This document shows, piece by piece, positions 8,894 to 10,110 of a stretch of DNA of 10,110 nt; within the stretch, counting starts at the first letter, position 1; each line of letters opens with the position of its first letter. Source of the stretch: Bacillaceae bacterium (GTDB lineage Bacteria; Bacillota; Bacilli; Bacillales; Amphibacillaceae); contig JASLIE010000010.1 of assembly GCA_030152985.1 (NCBI GenBank), positions 1 to 10,110 on the forward strand, read 5' to 3'. Below the pieces are notes generated by a model. The model saw only the letters and a list, made by a program, of their open reading frames with translations. It searched no databases and was not told the origin of the DNA. The position numbers and the translations under genes are program-made.

Positions 8894-8902
8894 TGTTATA
8901 AT
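8894..8902 (+). promoter_or_regulatory. Extended -10 promoter for crh
   Basis: TGT followed by a perfect TATAAT (8897-8902) forms an extended -10 about 60 bases upstream of crh. The -35 at 17-base spacing (TTTCAA, 8874-8879) is weak, which an extended -10 can tolerate. A second TATAAT at 8865-8870 has no good -35. Confidence 0.6.
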
Positions 8903-8949
8903 TAACTTTGATTACCAAATATTTAAAAATGTATCATAATGAAGACGTG

Positions 8950-8957
8950 AAAGGATG
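8950..8957 (+). promoter_or_regulatory. Ribosome binding site that fixes the crh start
   Basis: AAAGGATG is six bases before the ATG at 8964. The earlier in-frame ATG at 8955 lies within this site and cannot use it. Confidence 0.85.
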
Positions 8958-8963
8958 TTTATC

Positions 8964-9215
8964 ATGATTGAAAAGACTGTCCAAGTATCTTTAGATACTG
9001 GCTTACAAGCGAGACCGGCAGCCCAGTTTGTTCAAGAAGCTAATCGCTATACATCTGATTTATTCCTAGAAAAAGATAATAAACGCATAAATGCAAAAAG
9101 TATTATGGGATTAATGAGTTTAGCTATTACAAAAGGAACTGAAATAAAGTTGCTTGCTGAAGGACCAGATGCTGAAGAAGCACTAGCTGCTTTAACACAA
9201 TTTATAACAAAATAA
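8964..9215 (+). CDS. crh: HPr-like catabolite repression protein Crh
   Basis: This 83-residue protein of the HPr family starts at the ATG at 8964, which places the key residues at their canonical numbers. TGLQARPAA has Gln15 in place of the catalytic His15 of HPr, and AKSIMGLMSL has the regulatory Ser46. Loss of His15 means it cannot carry phosphate in the sugar phosphotransferase system. By family knowledge it is phosphorylated on Ser46 by HprK, then binds CcpA as a secondary corepressor; the unphosphorylated form binds methylglyoxal synthase in B. subtilis. The FVQEANRYTSDLFLEKDNKRINAKS stretch closely resembles Bacillus Crh, though the C-terminus (TQFITK) is slightly shorter. It follows whiA after about 100 bases, as in B. 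subtilis, with a promoter of its own. HprK, PpaX and Crh together make this organism a Crh user. Confidence 0.96.
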   Translation: MIEKTVQVSLDTGLQARPAAQFVQEANRYTSDLFLEKDNKRINAKSIMGLMSLAITKGTEIKLLAEGPDAEEALAALTQFITK

Positions 9216-9226
9216 TTATACATAAG

Positions 9227-9264
9227 AAAAAAGGATTTCAGATTAACTGAAATCCTTTTTTTTT
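9227..9264. terminator. Bidirectional terminator between convergent crh and clpP
   Basis: A6-GGATTTCAG (9227-9241) pairs with CTGAAATCC-T (9247 onward, T-run 9256-9264) around an ATTAA loop. The T-runs on both strands let one hairpin end both crh (plus) and clpP (minus), whose stop codon at 9267 is only three bases away. Confidence 0.93.
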
Positions 9265-9266
9265 AA

Positions 9267-9851
9267 TTATTCTTTATTTGTTAAGACTTTATCAATCAGA
9301 CCATAATCAGCAGCTTCTTGTGCAGACATGAAGTTATCACGATCTGTATCTTTTGCAATGACATCAATAGGTTGATTCGTTCTTTCTGCTAAAATCTCAT
9401 TTATTTTTTCACGCATTTCAACGATTCTTTTAGCATGAATTTCGATATCACTTGCTTGACCTTGTGTTCCACCTAAAGGCTGGTGAATCATAACCTCACT
9501 ATTAGGTAAAGCGTAACGTTTACCCTCAGTTCCAGCGGCAAGTAAAAATGCTCCCATTGAAGCGGCCATTCCAGTTGCAATTGTTGAGACATCAGCTTTA
9601 ATAAAGTTCATTGTATCATATATAGCCATGCCTGCTGTAATTGATCCACCAGGGGAGTTGATGTAAATTGAGATATCTTTAGTAGGATCTTCAGCTTCTA
9701 AAAACAAAAGCTGTGCAACAATTGAATTTGCAACGTTATCATCAATTGCACTTCCTAACATAATAATTCTATCTTTTAATAAACGCGAATAAATATCGTA
9801 TGCTCTTTCACCACGATTAGTTTGTTCAATCACTGTAGGTATTAATACCAT
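9267..9851 (-). CDS. clpP: ATP-dependent Clp protease proteolytic subunit
   Basis: This 194-residue serine peptidase subunit assembles into two stacked heptameric rings and degrades proteins delivered by ClpC, ClpX or ClpE. The catalytic triad is at its canonical positions: Ser98 in GMAASMGA, His123 in MIHQPLGG and Asp172 in DTDRDNFMS. The oxyanion-side [16 protein letters not shown] (66-81) is present. The N-terminus [30 protein letters not shown] is the usual axial-loop segment, and no long propeptide is present. The start is fixed by GAGGAGG (complement of 9860-9866), eight bases upstream. It is a single-gene unit, transcribed convergently to crh and divergently from the tRNA. A near-consensus CtsR box covers its promoter, so induction by heat and protein stress is expected. 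Confidence 0.98.
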   Translation of the reverse strand: MVLIPTVIEQTNRGERAYDIYSRLLKDRIIMLGSAIDDNVANSIVAQLLFLEAEDPTKDISIYINSPGGSITAGMAIYDTMNFIKADVSTIATGMAASMGAFLLAAGTEGKRYALPNSEVMIHQPLGGTQGQASDIEIHAKRIVEMREKINEILAERTNQPIDVIAKDTDRDNFMSAQEAADYGLIDKVLTNKE

Positions 9852-9889
9852 AATAAATTCCTCCTCAAGTCTATTTTAAATCTACTACT

Positions 9890-9917
9890 AATATAACACA
9901 TGGTCAGAAAAGGTCAA
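9890..9917 (-). promoter_or_regulatory. SigA promoter of clpP
   Basis: On the minus strand TTGACC (9917-9912) is followed after 16 bases by TATATT (9895-9890), preceded by TGT, an extended -10. It ends about 40 bases before the clpP ATG. A possible second, upstream -10 TATAAT (9946-9941) has a weaker -35, TTGTTT (9970-9965). Confidence 0.75.
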
Positions 9918-9918
9918 A
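9902..9918 (+). promoter_or_regulatory. CtsR operator (direct heptanucleotide repeat)
   Basis: GGTCAGA (9902-9908), three A residues and GGTCAAA (9912-9918) match the CtsR consensus RGTCAAA-NAN-RGTCAAA with one mismatch. The box covers the -35 and spacer of the clpP promoter, where binding of the CtsR repressor would block transcription. Confidence 0.9.
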
Positions 9919-9975
9919 CTTTTCGAACACATCTACTTAAATTATAACCTACTTATATATAAATAAACAAGAAAC

Positions 9976-10005
9976 TTGTTAAACTCCATCAACTTCATGT
10001 ATAAT
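9976..10005 (+). promoter_or_regulatory. SigA promoter of the tRNA-Arg gene
   Basis: TTGTTA (9976-9981) and a perfect -10 TATAAT (10000-10005) are 18 bases apart; the -10 ends 16 bases before the tRNA. It diverges from the clpP promoters within a 170-base intergenic region. Confidence 0.7.
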
Positions 10006-10021
10006 AAATAATGATTTACTT

Positions 10022-10095
10022 GCGTCCGTAGCTCAGCTGGATAGAGCATTGGCTTCCGGTGCCAAGGGTCGGGGGTTCGAATCCTCTCGGGCGTG
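10022..10095 (+). tRNA. tRNA-Arg (anticodon CCG)
   Basis: A full cloverleaf can be drawn. The acceptor stem is GCGTCCG (10022-10028) with CGGGCGT (10088-10094), and the D-arm is GCTC/GAGC. The anticodon stem TTGGC/GCCAA encloses the loop TTCCGGT, with anticodon CCG at 10056-10058. The T-arm has the TTCGAAT loop, and the discriminator base is G. A20 in the D-loop and C35 in the anticodon are the known arginine identity bases. It decodes CGG. No CCA is encoded, so the end must be added by CCA-adding enzyme. The first acceptor pair is G-U rather than Watson-Crick. Confidence 0.95.
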
Positions 10096-10110
10096 TATAG
10101 ATAGATAAGG

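Noticed and set aside
8888..8902. TTGACG paired with TATAAT upstream of crh as a canonical promoter
   Set aside because: The two hexamers are only three bases apart, so they cannot be -35 and -10 of one promoter; the TATAAT is instead read as an extended -10.
8955..8963. Upstream ATG start giving an 86-residue Crh
   Set aside because: This ATG is part of the ribosome binding site, and using it would shift Gln15 and Ser46 away from their canonical positions.

Overview
The window is an ordinary chromosomal housekeeping region of a low-GC Gram-positive bacterium of the Bacillales, most likely a Bacillaceae member. The A+T-rich sequence, strong GGAGG-type ribosome binding sites and CtsR-type clpP operator fit Firmicutes. 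The partial bacillithiol gene (bshB2) and a Crh protein, a paralogue of HPr largely confined to Bacillus and relatives, narrow it further. Gene order closely follows the Bacillus subtilis yvlC-yvlD-hprK-lgt-yvoD-ppaX-yvoF and trxB-yvcJ-yvcK-whiA-crh ... clpP regions, but compacted. B. subtilis genes between yvoF and trxB (hisZ and others), and the NUDIX gene yvcI between trxB and yvcJ, are absent. The genus cannot be fixed from the sequence alone.

Layout. Positions 1-458 hold the 3' end of bshB2. Two small membrane-protein genes follow (PspC-domain yvlC-like and yvlD-like), closed by a strong symmetric terminator at 1024-1064. A second unit runs from 1137 to 4948: hprK, lgt, yvoD-like, ppaX and yvoF-like, tightly packed or overlapping. 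Thioredoxin reductase trxB (5062-6003) is a single-gene unit with its own upstream region and terminator. The next unit is rapZ/yvcJ, yvcK/glmR and whiA, with zero-gap and overlapping junctions. It is followed by crh, which has an extended -10 promoter of its own. clpP faces this unit on the minus strand, and one symmetric hairpin at 9227-9264 serves both convergent units. Upstream of clpP a 170-base divergent region holds a near-perfect CtsR box on the clpP side and a promoter for tRNA-Arg(CCG) on the other side.

How the genes work together. HprK phosphorylates Ser46 of HPr and Crh when glycolytic intermediates are high. Its phosphorolysis back-reaction releases pyrophosphate, which PpaX removes, so the window carries the enzyme pair and one substrate (Crh) of carbon catabolite regulation. 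YvcK/GlmR and RapZ link central carbon flow to amino-sugar and cell-envelope supply, and Lgt lipidates prelipoproteins. TrxB and BshB2 serve thiol redox balance, and ClpP serves protein quality control. I see no mobile element, CRISPR array, phage gene or defence system. No clearly undescribed system is visible. The points most worth a second look are the unexplained two-Gate-domain membrane protein, an inverted repeat and possible Spx element upstream of trxB, and the regulatory region between clpP and the tRNA.
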